Positions 52,300-61,099 of a stretch of DNA of 64,000 nucleotides are shown piece after piece. Made by a program: the position numbers and the translations under genes. Numbering within the stretch: position 1 is the stretch's first letter; each line of letters starts with the position of its first letter. This stretch comes from Longispora fulva (GTDB taxonomy: Bacteria > Actinomycetota > Actinomycetes > Mycobacteriales > Micromonosporaceae), in contig NZ_JADOUF010000001.1 in the NCBI RefSeq assembly GCF_015751905.1, forward strand, positions 5,766,001-5,830,000, in the 5' to 3' direction. The notes beneath the pieces were generated by a model, which did not search any database, was not told where the DNA came from, and saw only the letters and a list, made by a program, of their open reading frames with translations.

Positions 52300-53148
52300 A
52301 TGTCGAAGTCAGCCGACCTCCACAGCAGGCGTCAAGATCTGGGCGTCGCCCTCCGAGAGCTTCGCGAGTCCACCAGCTTGAGCGGCAGCCGCCTCGCTGC
52401 TCGGCTCGGCGTCAGCCAGTCCAAGGTCTCGAAGATCGAGACCGGCCTGTGTAGACCTTCGATCGACGAGGTCGAAAGTATGCTGACGGTGCTGCAAGCG
52501 TCTCCTGAGACACGCGAGAGGATCCTCGCGATGGCGCAGATCGGACCACTGGTCTTCACCCACGCGAGGGCGATGCGACAGGCTGGCCTGGATCGCAATC
52601 AGCAGACGGTCGGAGTCAGGGAGCGCTCGGCGCAGGAATACAGGAGCTACTTCCCTGCCGCAATCGCCGGACTTCTACAAACGCCGGAATACATACGGGC
52701 AATGTTCAGCCTTCCGAATTCAGGAGGAGTCGATCCGCAGCGAATGATCGCCGCGCGACTGGAGCGGCAGCGCGTCCTCTTCGAGGGCGCACGCAGCTTT
52801 CAGTTCTTGGTCGGCGAGGCCGCACTACGCAACCGGGTGGGCCCCAGCGCAGTGATGGCGACCCAGATGGATCACCTCGTGTCTGCTTCCAGGCTCGCGA
52901 GCGTCAAGATGGGCATTCTTCCTTGGACCATCCGACTCCCACAGGCGCCGCTGCACAATTTCGTGATCTTCGACGAGCGGCTGGTGGTGATCGAAACCAT
53001 GCACGGCGACCTCAAGGCGCGTGATCGCACGGACATCCTTCTGTATGTGGAGTTATTCGAGTCATTGAATCAGGTTGCGTTGCATGGGGAGGAGGCTCGG
53101 GAGTTCTTGCTGAAGGTCGCTGATGAGCATCGGGAGCTTCCGGACTGA
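52300..53148 (+). CDS. XRE-family regulator with DUF5753, second copy
   Basis: A 282-residue protein of the same architecture as the regulator at 51101: HTH (LGVALRELRESTSLSGSRLA, LGVSQSKVSKIETG) and a DUF5753-type part (FPAAIAGLLQTPEYIRAMF; VKMGILPWTIRLP). It lacks an adjacent DUF397 gene. TAACGT seven bases upstream of the ATG suggests a leaderless transcript. The HTH and sensor differ strongly from the other copy, so the two probably respond to different signals. Confidence 0.9.
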   Translation: MSKSADLHSRRQDLGVALRELRESTSLSGSRLAARLGVSQSKVSKIETGLCRPSIDEVESMLTVLQASPETRERILAMAQIGPLVFTHARAMRQAGLDRNQQTVGVRERSAQEYRSYFPAAIAGLLQTPEYIRAMFSLPNSGGVDPQRMIAARLERQRVLFEGARSFQFLVGEAALRNRVGPSAVMATQMDHLVSASRLASVKMGILPWTIRLPQAPLHNFVIFDERLVVIETMHGDLKARDRTDILLYVELFESLNQVALHGEEAREFLLKVADEHRELPD

Positions 53149-53157
53149 TCGGTGCGC

Positions 53158-53187
53158 GCCGGGTGAGGGACCGCCGTAACCGTCTGA
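53158..53187 (+). repeat. Dispersed intergenic repeat, copy A
   Basis: GCCGGGTGAGGGACC (53158-53172) and CGTAACCGTCTGA (53175-53187) recur at 61140-61170 with one base difference in spacing. Both copies start shortly after a stop codon. Confidence 0.6.
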
Positions 53188-53249
53188 AGTTTATGCTCTG
53201 ACCCGCATCGATTCGGCTCCAGGCTGGGGCACGGTCATAGCGTTTGGGG

Positions 53250-53561
53250 ATGACGACTACCGCTACCGCGCTCGGGACGCTGGACACCGTTTCCAACGGG
53301 CCTCGTGATGCCATCATCAGTCTCGCGCTCGACGGGATCGTGCACTGGATGACGCCCGGGGACAGTTACCGGTTCCATCATGACGGGCTGGACTGGCGGG
53401 TGACCGGTGGGCGGTTCCGCGGAGCGGCGTTGACCCGCGCGGGGCAGCCCGTACACCACCTGCCGATGGTGCACGGGGACGAGACGTTGAGCGTCGCGCA
53501 CGCCTACACCGCCCAGATCGGACCCGACGGGTACTGGGAGCTGTGGCGGCTCAATCGGTGA
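53250..53561 (+). CDS. Hypothetical small protein
   Basis: A 103-residue protein from ATG 53250 (TTGGGG upstream; a TTG two codons earlier is unlikely). It has no signal or membrane segment. It looks beta-rich with many Gly, His and Asp residues: IVHWMTPGDSYRFHHDGLDW and GYWELWRLNR at the end. I do not recognise the family. It follows the second XRE gene by 100 bases and overlaps the convergent PadR-like gene by 11 bases. Confidence 0.5.
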   Translation: MTTTATALGTLDTVSNGPRDAIISLALDGIVHWMTPGDSYRFHHDGLDWRVTGGRFRGAALTRAGQPVHHLPMVHGDETLSVAHAYTAQIGPDGYWELWRLNR

Positions 53562-54084
53562 GCAGCAGCTTCGGCAGGTCCTCGATCCAGCTCAGGACCA
53601 TGCGCTCGTAGCGGATGGCGTATTCGCAGGTCACCAGCCGGTAGGGTTCGCCGGCCTCGGCCAGCGCCGCGCGTTCGGTCTCGTGGTGGGCGAGGCGGGC
53701 CGCGTGCACCTTGCGGTGCCGGTCGAGCAGCAGCTCCAGGTCCTCCGGGCCCAGGTGCTGGCCGAAGCCGATCCGGAGCAGCAGCTCCTCGCGGGGCTGC
53801 TGCGGATGCGGAGCGCCCACGAGCCAGGCCCCGAACGCCTCCCGCCCGGCGTCCGTGAGGTGGTACGGCACGCTCCCCCGCGGGCCGGTGTCCCCCGCCC
53901 CGACCAAACCCCGGCCGGCCAGCAGCGGCAACTCCCGGAAGATCTGGCTCCGCGTGATGCCCCAGAAGGGGCTGATGTCGGCCTCGGCCGCCCGCGCCAG
54001 TTCACCGGCGGTGGCCGATGTCAGGCGGTGCAGCAGTCCGAGGGTCGCGGCGGAGGTGGCGTTCAGGTCGCGCGGCTGCCTCAT
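53551..54084 (-). CDS. PadR-family (Vir C-terminal type) regulator
   Basis: A 177-residue regulator from ATG 54084. The winged helix is recognisable as SAATLGLLHRLTSATAGELA, WGITRSQIFRELPLLAGRGLV and the wing RGSVPYHLTDAG; a helical C-terminal domain of about 90 residues (LLLRIGFGQHLGPEDLELLL) serves dimerisation, as in PadR proteins with the Vir C-terminal extension. The 170 bases to the divergent gene at 54255 hold no other feature I can support. No partner gene is on its strand. Confidence 0.82.
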   Translation of the reverse strand: MRQPRDLNATSAATLGLLHRLTSATAGELARAAEADISPFWGITRSQIFRELPLLAGRGLVGAGDTGPRGSVPYHLTDAGREAFGAWLVGAPHPQQPREELLLRIGFGQHLGPEDLELLLDRHRKVHAARLAHHETERAALAEAGEPYRLVTCEYAIRYERMVLSWIEDLPKLLLTD

Positions 54085-54254
54085 GGAACGCAATTGTCCG
54101 CTCAAACTACGAACTCCGGCTCGGAAAAAGGGTTAGCTGTCAGTTAAGACCGAACACACTGGGTGGTACGAGTGGATTTGTCGGTCCAGTTTCGACGGAT
54201 GAGTGAGCAAGATCCACAGTAGAACTTGTCGTGCCCCGCTGGCACAATTCTGGC

Positions 54255-54902
54255 ATGCGTAGCCGGTTCGGCGGGGCCATCCTCGCTTTGGCGCTCGTCA
54301 GTGTGCTGACCGGGGTAGCGGCCGCCGGGTTGGCCGTCTTCTCCGTCGTCGGGGTGGGGCTCGGCCCCGAGAGGTGCTGTCCGGCGGGCGGGCCACCGGC
54401 GCAGGCGGGCCCGCGGCCCACGGTCAGCCCGTCGGCCGCGCCGACCAGGGCGCCGGGGCTGCCGTTGTGCGTGGTCGGCTCGTGGCGGGTGGTCACGGAG
54501 ACGGCGATCGTGAAGTTCTACTCCAACGCCGACCCGTTCCCGGCCAGCACCAGCGGCAAGGTCTACGAGTTCCGGGCCGACGGCACCGGCACGGAGAGCT
54601 ACGACAACGTGACGTACACGGCGAACAGCGACGGGTCGACCCTGCGGCTGACGTCGAACGGGTCGGCGGAGTTCACGTGGACGGCGACGGGGGACACGGT
54701 GACATATCTGGCCCGGACGAGTACGACGCTGCGGCACCACTGGTCGGTGCCCGAAGGGGAGCTCGACTCGGAGAGCAAGCCACAGCCGGAGCTGAACGAG
54801 ACGGATCATTACACGTGCGCTGGTGGGACGTTCGAGGAGAGCAACGCCACGGGCTACAAGTCGGTGTGGGCCCGCACACCCGGCTACGGGTTCTACGGAT
54901 GA
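54255..54902 (+). CDS. Hypothetical secreted or membrane-anchored protein
   Basis: A 215-residue protein from ATG 54255. A signal/anchor helix (about residues 8-36) is followed by a Pro/Ala/Thr linker with a Cys-Cys pair, then a beta-rich domain of about 140 residues (PLCVVGSWRVVTETAIVKFY; EFRADGTGTESYDNVTY) that looks lipocalin- or calycin-like. Three more cysteines fit an outside location. Its stop overlaps the start of the protease gene (ATGA), so the two are made together. Confidence 0.65.
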   Translation: MRSRFGGAILALALVSVLTGVAAAGLAVFSVVGVGLGPERCCPAGGPPAQAGPRPTVSPSAAPTRAPGLPLCVVGSWRVVTETAIVKFYSNADPFPASTSGKVYEFRADGTGTESYDNVTYTANSDGSTLRLTSNGSAEFTWTATGDTVTYLARTSTTLRHHWSVPEGELDSESKPQPELNETDHYTCAGGTFEESNATGYKSVWARTPGYGFYG

Positions 54903-56419
54903 GGCGTGCCCTGGCCCTGATCGCGCTGGCTGGCCTGCTCGTGTTCGGGGGTGCGGTGCCGGCCTCCGCCGCGCCGCCCAGTGCCGAGGAGCGGGCCGCC
55001 GCCATCGCCCGGCCGGCCATCGTGATCGTGGAGATCCGCTGGCACGCGTGGGTCCGGGACACCCGGACGGGTGAGGTGTTCGGCGGCCGCGACGGGTATC
55101 GGATCGTGAGCTCGTGCACCGGGTTCGGGGTGCACGCAGACGGCCAGCTCGTCACGGCCGGGCACTGCGTGGACCCCGGGCCGGAAGGCATCGGCCGCGC
55201 TCTGTTCGGGATCGTCGCCAAGGAGCTGGCCGCCGTCGGCCGGGCCACGGACACCGACAAGGCCGTCGCCGCCCTGCTCGACCACGCCGTGACCGAGGGG
55301 CCGACGAAGGACAGCCCGATCAGCCGGCAGGTCGTCGTGCACCGCGGGGTGCGGATCGACGGCGGGACCGTCGACGACCAGCTGCCCGCCGAGGTCGTGC
55401 ACGTCCTGCCGCACAGCCAGGGCGACGTCGCCGTGCTGAAGATCGAGCGCGGCAGGCTGCCGGCTCTGGAGGTGGTCGACGGCCGCGACCTGCCGGTCGG
55501 TACGCCGATCCTCGCCATCGGCTTCCCCGGTTCCGCCGACCGGATCAGTGACCCCACGCTGGAGCCGAGCGCCAAGGACGGCCGGATCAGCAACCGCCGC
55601 ACGGTCGCCGGCATCCCGTTCTACGAGGTCAGCGCCGCCTCCACCGGCGGAATGAGCGGCGGGCCCGTGGTCGACCAGGAGGGCCGGGTGGTGGGCATCG
55701 TCAGCGCCGCGCCGGCCGGCGAGCCGCAGGCGTTCAACTTCATGGCCGCGTCCTCGCTGGTCGCCGGGGTGTTGCGGGGCAAGGAGATCCCGCACGGGCT
55801 CAGCGCGGTGGACCGCAACTACCAGGCCGGGCTCCGGCAGTACTTCGCCGGGCACAACAAGGCGGCGATCGGGTATTTCGACGCCGTACTCGCCGCGTCG
55901 CCGCAGCACCAGCAGGCGTGGGAGTACCGGCGGCTCGCCGGGGAGAGTCCCGGGAGCTCCGCCGTGCCGAACATCCTGATCGCGGTGTGCGCGCTTGTGG
56001 CGGTGGGGACGGGGGTGGCGGCCGGGTTCCTGTTCCTGTTGCGGAGGACCACCGGGGGCGTCGCGGTCGCCGGTGGCCCTGAGGTCAGGCCCGGGCCCGG
56101 ATCCGGGGCCTGGCCTGGGGTCGGGTCAGCTCACCACGTCCTTGCGGAGGAAGCGCCACCAGCCCAGCGCCACGAACACCGTGACGTAGAGCAGGGAGGA
56201 GATCGTGCCCCGGATCATGTCCTCGGTCTGGACGGGGCTGGCCAGCAGGCCGAGCCAGCCGGTGTCGTAGTGCCCCGGCAGGTAGTTGCGCAGATCGCCG
56301 AGGGCGGTCACCGCGTCGAGGATGTTGGCGATGATCTGCAACAGCACCGCCCCGCCGACGGCGCCGAGCGGGGCGTCGGTGCTCACGGACAGCAGGAAGG
56401 CCAGGCCGGCGATCGGTAG
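54899..56419 (+). CDS. Membrane-anchored trypsin-like serine protease
   Basis: A 506-residue protein. After a signal peptide (residues 1-24), a trypsin-fold domain has His89 in QLVTAGHCVDPG, an Asp in SQGDVAVLKIE and Ser in STGGMSGGPVVDQEG. A tetratricopeptide-like stretch (GLRQYFAGHNKAAIGYFDAV) and a membrane helix (about 360-385) follow. The last 98 codons (from 56126) are antisense to the permease gene and read like shadow sequence, so the true C terminus may be near 56090. It is coupled to the secreted protein upstream. Confidence 0.75.
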   Translation: MRRALALIALAGLLVFGGAVPASAAPPSAEERAAAIARPAIVIVEIRWHAWVRDTRTGEVFGGRDGYRIVSSCTGFGVHADGQLVTAGHCVDPGPEGIGRALFGIVAKELAAVGRATDTDKAVAALLDHAVTEGPTKDSPISRQVVVHRGVRIDGGTVDDQLPAEVVHVLPHSQGDVAVLKIERGRLPALEVVDGRDLPVGTPILAIGFPGSADRISDPTLEPSAKDGRISNRRTVAGIPFYEVSAASTGGMSGGPVVDQEGRVVGIVSAAPAGEPQAFNFMAASSLVAGVLRGKEIPHGLSAVDRNYQAGLRQYFAGHNKAAIGYFDAVLAASPQHQQAWEYRRLAGESPGSSAVPNILIAVCALVAVGTGVAAGFLFLLRRTTGGVAVAGGPEVRPGPGSGAWPGVGSAHHVLAEEAPPAQRHEHRDVEQGGDRAPDHVLGLDGAGQQAEPAGVVVPRQVVAQIAEGGHRVEDVGDDLQQHRPADGAERGVGAHGQQEGQAGDR

Positions 56420-56998
56420 CAGTTGGACCGCCAGGTAGCCGACGACGCCGAGGACCCGGCCGAAGCCCGTGCCGGCCGGCAGGACGCCGCCGAGCGGGGT
56501 GCCCAGGTCGTGCCAGCCGAAGAAGATCCAACCGCAGAGCATCGCGCTGCCGGCCAGCAGCAGGACGGCGATGGCGCAGTAGGACAGGGCGACGGACAGC
56601 TTGACGGCGAGCAGGCGCGAGCGGGGCACCGGGACGGCCAGCAGGTAGCGCAGGCTCCCCCAGCTGGCCTCGCTCGCGATCGTGTCCCCGCAGAACAGGG
56701 CCACGACCACGATCAGCAGGAACGTGGACGACACGAACAGCGCGAAGATCGTGAAGTTCAGCGCGCTGCCGGTCGCCAGGTCGACGAGGCTGCCGTAGGC
56801 GTTCTGCCGGCTGGGACCGCCGCCGCCCGGGTTGAGCTTGAACGCGCCCGCCAGGAGCAGTGGCAGCAGGGCCAGGAAGCCCAGGGCCAGCTTCGTCCGG
56901 CGGCGGGTGAGCTGGCGGCGGAACTCGACCCCGTAGCGGAGGGTGCGGCTCGCCAGCCAGCCTGCGGCGCGGCCGTCGGTCTCGATCGCGGTCGTCAT
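56126..56998 (-). CDS. ABC-2-type transporter permease
   Basis: A 290-residue membrane protein with about six helices. A cytosolic N terminus (TLRYGVEFRRQLTRRRTK) precedes the first helix; then TIASEASWGSLRYLLAVPVPR, a typical ABC-2 permease coupling region, lies between helices. It lies 30 bases after the hydrolase-ABC ATPase fusion gene on the same strand and is almost certainly its membrane partner. Its 3' end overlaps the convergent protease frame by 294 bases. Confidence 0.85.
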   Translation of the reverse strand: MTTAIETDGRAAGWLASRTLRYGVEFRRQLTRRRTKLALGFLALLPLLLAGAFKLNPGGGGPSRQNAYGSLVDLATGSALNFTIFALFVSSTFLLIVVVALFCGDTIASEASWGSLRYLLAVPVPRSRLLAVKLSVALSYCAIAVLLLAGSAMLCGWIFFGWHDLGTPLGGVLPAGTGFGRVLGVVGYLAVQLLPIAGLAFLLSVSTDAPLGAVGGAVLLQIIANILDAVTALGDLRNYLPGHYDTGWLGLLASPVQTEDMIRGTISSLLYVTVFVALGWWRFLRKDVVS

Positions 56999-57028
56999 CG
57001 GGCCACCTCGGTCCGTCGGGCCGACTTG

Positions 57029-59518
57029 TCAGTCGCGGTCATCTTCGGGGCCTCCTTCCACCAGGGCCAGGAACGCGTCCTCCAGGCGTCGGCCCGAGCT
57101 GGCCACCTCGGCCACCGGCCCCGACGCGACGAGCCGGCCGGCGTTGACGACGACCACGTGGGTGCAGGTCTGCTCGACCTCCGCGAGGAGGTGGCTGGAG
57201 ACCAGCACCGCGCGGCCGTCGACGGCGTACTTCTTCAGCACCCGGCGCATCTCGGCGATCTGCGGCGGGTCGAGCCCGTCGGTCGGCTCGTCGAGGACCA
57301 GCAGCTCCGGCATGCCGAGCATGGCCTGCGCGATGGCGAGCCGCTGCTTCATGCCGTGCGAGTAGGTGCGGGCCTTGCGGTGGATGGACTTGCCCAGGTT
57401 GGCGATCTCCAGCACCTCGTCGAGGCGGGAGTCCTCGGCGGGGCGGCCGGTGGACTGCCAGTACAGCCGGAGGTTCTCCATGCCCGACAGGTGCGGGAGG
57501 AAACCGGGGCCCTCGACGAGCGCGCCCAGCCGGGACAGCACCGGGGCACCGGGGATGAGCTGGTGGCCGAAGACGAGCACCTCGCCGGCGCTCGGGCGGG
57601 TCAGGCCCATCAGGACGCGCAGGGAGGTGGTCTTGCCGGCGCCGTTCGGGCCGAGGAGGCCGACGACCTGGCCGCGTTGCACGGTGAGGCTGATGTCGCG
57701 GACTGCGACGTAGCCGCCCGCGTACTCCTTGCGGAGGCCCTTGATGACCAGCGGTGTGTCCGCGTACTCGGCGACGACCGCGCGGTCACGGCCCCGGTGC
57801 CGGGCGCGCGCGACCAGGATCGCGGCGAGGATGCCGAGCAGGATCAGGCCGACCAGGACGGCCAGCGCGATCAGCAGCGGGGTCTCCGCCGACGTGAGCG
57901 GGGTGCCGAGGGCGGTGGGCAGCGAGACGGCGTTGCCGACGGCCACGGTGTAGACGACGGGTTGCACCGGGCCCTGGTAGGACTGGTCGGATGTCGCGAT
58001 CACCAAGCGGACCCGGTGCCCGACGTCGACCCGGGTGGAGATCGCCGGCAGGGTCACCTTGACCGGCTGGGCGGCGGAGACGTCGGCGGGCAGGCCGGAG
58101 AGCCGGACCGGGGCGACGAGTCCGTTGGGGAGGGACGCCTGGCCGTTGGGGCTGACGTCGTACAGCTTGGCGAACAGCACCGCCTCGCCGGTCGGGGACG
58201 CCACCCGCAGCTGCACGCTGGGCGTACCGACGACGTCGACGGCCTGGGTGAGGGGCGCCGACTCGAACGCCGCGTTCTGGCCGGGCATCTCGACGCTGGT
58301 CAGGCCGGTGCCGCCCAGGGCGAGACCCGGCAGCACCGAGATCGCCGACGGCACCCCGTTGGGCGGGCTGGCGATCCGCTGCTCGCGGCCGGTGAGGTCG
58401 ACGGAACGCGGGGACGCGTCGAGCCCCGGGTACGTGTCCAGCTTGAACCCGGTCGTCGTCAGGCCGCGTTCCTGGGCGCTGACCCCGGTGACCCGGCTGT
58501 ACGTGAACGAGGAGCCCGGCACGTCGCCCTTGTGCAGGAGATAGTGGTCGAGCCACTGCACGGTGAGGAACTTGACCCGGTCCTGGTCGCTGTTGGAGCC
58601 GGCCCCGCCGTCGTGCCCGCCGGAGAACCAGGCCAGGCGGACCGGCGCGCTGGTGATCGCCTTCGCGTTGGCCTCGGCCTCCGGCAGCGGGAACAGCGAG
58701 TCGGCCATGCCCTGGATCAGCAGGGTCGGGGCGGTGATCTGGCCGGCGACGGCGTTGGGGCTGACCGACCGGAGCAGGTTCACGGTGTCGGGCGTGGCCC
58801 GGCCGGTGGTCACGGTGTCCAGGAACGCCGCGCACACGTCGGCGGCGAACCGGCCGCACTGCGGATCCCCCGTGGCCCGGACCGGTCCGCCGAGGGAGAA
58901 ACCCGAACCGGAGCCGAACAGAACGCCGACCCAGCCCTTTTTGAGCACGCCGTTCTCCGGCGGACCGCCCGAGCCGTCCGGCAGCAGGGACCGGGCCAGG
59001 TCGTTGTAGGTGATCTGCGGGACGATCGCGTCCACCCGCTTGTCGACGCCGGCCAGGTTGAGGGCCAGTGCCCCGCCGTACGAGCCGCCGACGACACCCA
59101 GCTTCGGGTCTCCGGCGGCGTCCAGCGCGACGGACTTCTGCCGCGCCGCCCAGTCGATCAGCGCCTGCGCGTCCTTGATCTCGTAGTCGCGGGCGTTGAG
59201 GTGGATCTCGCCGGACGAGCGGCCGAAGCCCCGGGCGGTCCAGGTCAACACGTTGTATCCGCGCCCGGCCAGTTCCTTCGCCGAATCAGCCACGGAGTTC
59301 TTCGAACCGCCGAAGCCGTGCGCGAGGAGGATGACGGGGGCCTTGCCGGAATCCTGGGCGTAGAAGGTGGTGTCCAGGACGACGCCGTTGACGGGGAGTT
59401 GTGCGTCGGTGGAGTGGTAGTCGGATTCGTTGTCCGAGAAATACCACCAGGAAAGGCCGCCCAGCAGGCCGATCACTACGGCGAGCGCCCACAGGCGGTG
59501 TCGACCGATCAAGCGCAT
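57029..59518 (-). CDS. Fusion protein: extracellular alpha/beta-hydrolase (X-Pro dipeptidyl-peptidase-like) and cytosolic ABC ATPase
   Basis: An 829-residue protein. A signal anchor (residues 8-27) is followed by an alpha/beta-hydrolase domain with Ser146 in GVVGGSYGGALAL, an Asp in QGMADSLFPL, a His in SGGHDGG, and a beta-rich part like the S15/CocE C-terminal domain. A second helix (about 550-575) leads to an ABC ATPase: Walker A GPNGAGKTT, signature YSHGMKQRLAIAQ, Walker B LLVLDEPTDGLD and the switch SSHLLAEVE. This topology puts hydrolase outside and ATPase inside. It forms an ABC system with the next gene. Confidence 0.88.
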   Translation of the reverse strand: MRLIGRHRLWALAVVIGLLGGLSWWYFSDNESDYHSTDAQLPVNGVVLDTTFYAQDSGKAPVILLAHGFGGSKNSVADSAKELAGRGYNVLTWTARGFGRSSGEIHLNARDYEIKDAQALIDWAARQKSVALDAAGDPKLGVVGGSYGGALALNLAGVDKRVDAIVPQITYNDLARSLLPDGSGGPPENGVLKKGWVGVLFGSGSGFSLGGPVRATGDPQCGRFAADVCAAFLDTVTTGRATPDTVNLLRSVSPNAVAGQITAPTLLIQGMADSLFPLPEAEANAKAITSAPVRLAWFSGGHDGGAGSNSDQDRVKFLTVQWLDHYLLHKGDVPGSSFTYSRVTGVSAQERGLTTTGFKLDTYPGLDASPRSVDLTGREQRIASPPNGVPSAISVLPGLALGGTGLTSVEMPGQNAAFESAPLTQAVDVVGTPSVQLRVASPTGEAVLFAKLYDVSPNGQASLPNGLVAPVRLSGLPADVSAAQPVKVTLPAISTRVDVGHRVRLVIATSDQSYQGPVQPVVYTVAVGNAVSLPTALGTPLTSAETPLLIALAVLVGLILLGILAAILVARARHRGRDRAVVAEYADTPLVIKGLRKEYAGGYVAVRDISLTVQRGQVVGLLGPNGAGKTTSLRVLMGLTRPSAGEVLVFGHQLIPGAPVLSRLGALVEGPGFLPHLSGMENLRLYWQSTGRPAEDSRLDEVLEIANLGKSIHRKARTYSHGMKQRLAIAQAMLGMPELLVLDEPTDGLDPPQIAEMRRVLKKYAVDGRAVLVSSHLLAEVEQTCTHVVVVNAGRLVASGPVAEVASSGRRLEDAFLALVEGGPEDDRD

Positions 59519-59576
59519 GGAGCGACTGTACGCGGCGCGATGGCGTCGGCTAAAAAAATACGGTTAAATCTCCCCC

Positions 59577-59864
59577 ATGCTTGGCCCTGACCTCCCCCCG
59601 CCCCATGAGCCGTTCAAGACGGACGCATTCGAAACGCGCTGGCCGACCGGTGCGACGAAATGTGAGCTCATCGATGGCGCTCTCATATTCTCCGGCGCGT
59701 TCGACGACCGCGACGTGCAGACGGCTTCCCGCGCGTACCCGGGCCGCCGGGTCCAACTCGGGCCGGACAACGGCGTCGAGGTGTATCCGGGCGGCAGTAC
59801 CTGGACGATCTGGGACCAGTGGGGTGGCGTCGAGGCTGCGCGAGCGGCTATGAACAACGGATGA
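59577..59864 (+). CDS. Hypothetical small protein, coupled to the amidohydrolase
   Basis: A 95-residue protein from ATG 59577. TTAAAT seven bases upstream suggests a leaderless message. The sequence (PFKTDAFETRWPTGATKCEL, then LIFSGAFDDRDV) looks like a compact globular protein without export signals. I do not recognise its family. Its stop overlaps the amidohydrolase ATG (ATGA), so it probably serves that gene's pathway. Confidence 0.6.
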   Translation: MLGPDLPPPHEPFKTDAFETRWPTGATKCELIDGALIFSGAFDDRDVQTASRAYPGRRVQLGPDNGVEVYPGGSTWTIWDQWGGVEAARAAMNNG

Positions 59865-61096
59865 CCCGGACCCTGATCCACGGCGGTGTCGTGTTCGACG
59901 GCACCGGCGCCGCCCCGTTCCCCGCCGACGTGGTCGTCGAAGGAGATACGATCGTGGACGTCGGCGTCGGTCTCGACGGTGACGTCGCCGTCGACGCGAC
60001 CGGCCACACCCTGCTGCCCGGCTTCTTCGACTGCCACGTGCACGTGATGTTCTCCGGAGTGGACTACCTCAAGGGCCTGGCCCGGCCGTTCTCGCTGCCG
60101 TTCTACGAGTCGGTGCACAATCTGCGGGCCACTCTGGAATGTGGCATCACCTCGGTGCGCGACGCCGGCGGCGCCGACCTCGGGGTGAAGGAGGCCGTCC
60201 GGCGGGGCCTCGTCGCAGGGCCCCGGATGCAGATCTCCGTCAACGCGCTCAGCCAGACCGGCGGGCACGGCGACGGCTGGATGCCGTGCGGCTCCTCGGT
60301 GAAGCTGTTCCCGGCGCACCCGGGACGGCCGTCGGGGATCTGCGACGGGCCCGACGAGGCCCGGAAGAAGACCCGGGAGATGCTGCGCGCCGGGGCAGAC
60401 GTTCTCAAGATCATGACTTCGGGAGGGGTACTGTCCCCCCGCGACGACCCGCGCCACGGCCACTTCCGCGACGCCGAGGTCGCCGTGATGGTCGAGGAGG
60501 CCACGGCGGCCGGCAAGTACGTCATGTCGCACGCCCAGGCCGCCGACGGCATCAAGGTGGCGCTGCGCAACGGGGTGCGCTCGGTGGAGCACGGCATCTA
60601 CCTGGACGACGAGGGCGTCGAGCTGCTCCTGGAGCGCGGCGCCTGGCTGGTGCCGACGATGCTCGCGCCCCAGATGGTGCTGCGGATCGCCGCCGACGGC
60701 GGTGGACTGCTGCCAGAGGTGATCGAGAAGGCGCAGATGGTCGTCGGCCAGCACACGGCCGCAGTGGAGCGCGCGATCGCCGCCGGCGTGAGGATCGCGA
60801 TGGGCACGGACTCCGGAGTCGGACCGCACGGCGACAACCTGGACGAGTTCCGGCTGCTGATCAAGGCGGGGATGACCCCGGCCGGAGCCCTGCACACCGG
60901 GACCGGGTCGGCGGCCGAGCTGCTCGGGGTCTCCGACACGCTCGGGACGGTCACGCCGGGGAAGAAGGCCGACCTTGTGCTGGTGGAGGGCGACGCGCTC
61001 GCGCACGCCGGGGCCAAGGGTGCGCTCAAGGAGGCCATCCGGGGCGTGTGGCTGGACGGGGCCCGGGTGGTGGAGAGGACCGGCGCGGCCCGGTGA
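59861..61096 (+). CDS. Metal-dependent amidohydrolase (imidazolonepropionase-like)
   Basis: A 411-residue amidohydrolase with the family's composite beta domain at both ends. Metal ligands: HVHV in LPGFFDCHVHVMFSG, the carbamylated-lysine-type region GADVLKIMTSGG, His in KYVMSHAQAADG and VEHGIYLDDEG, and the final Asp in IAMGTDSGVGPHGD. Such enzymes cleave cyclic amides or dipeptides such as Xaa-Pro. Start is ATG 59861, overlapping the previous stop. The substrate is unknown. Confidence 0.88.
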   Translation: MTRTLIHGGVVFDGTGAAPFPADVVVEGDTIVDVGVGLDGDVAVDATGHTLLPGFFDCHVHVMFSGVDYLKGLARPFSLPFYESVHNLRATLECGITSVRDAGGADLGVKEAVRRGLVAGPRMQISVNALSQTGGHGDGWMPCGSSVKLFPAHPGRPSGICDGPDEARKKTREMLRAGADVLKIMTSGGVLSPRDDPRHGHFRDAEVAVMVEEATAAGKYVMSHAQAADGIKVALRNGVRSVEHGIYLDDEGVELLLERGAWLVPTMLAPQMVLRIAADGGGLLPEVIEKAQMVVGQHTAAVERAIAAGVRIAMGTDSGVGPHGDNLDEFRLLIKAGMTPAGALHTGTGSAAELLGVSDTLGTVTPGKKADLVLVEGDALAHAGAKGALKEAIRGVWLDGARVVERTGAAR

Positions 61097-61099
61097 GAC

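Noticed and set aside
56423..59590. A 1055-codon open frame on the plus strand antisense to the hydrolase-ABC fusion
   Set aside because: It is a shadow of the GC-rich minus-strand gene: composition is Arg/Gly/Ala/Asp-rich with no domain, while the minus frame has complete catalytic motifs.
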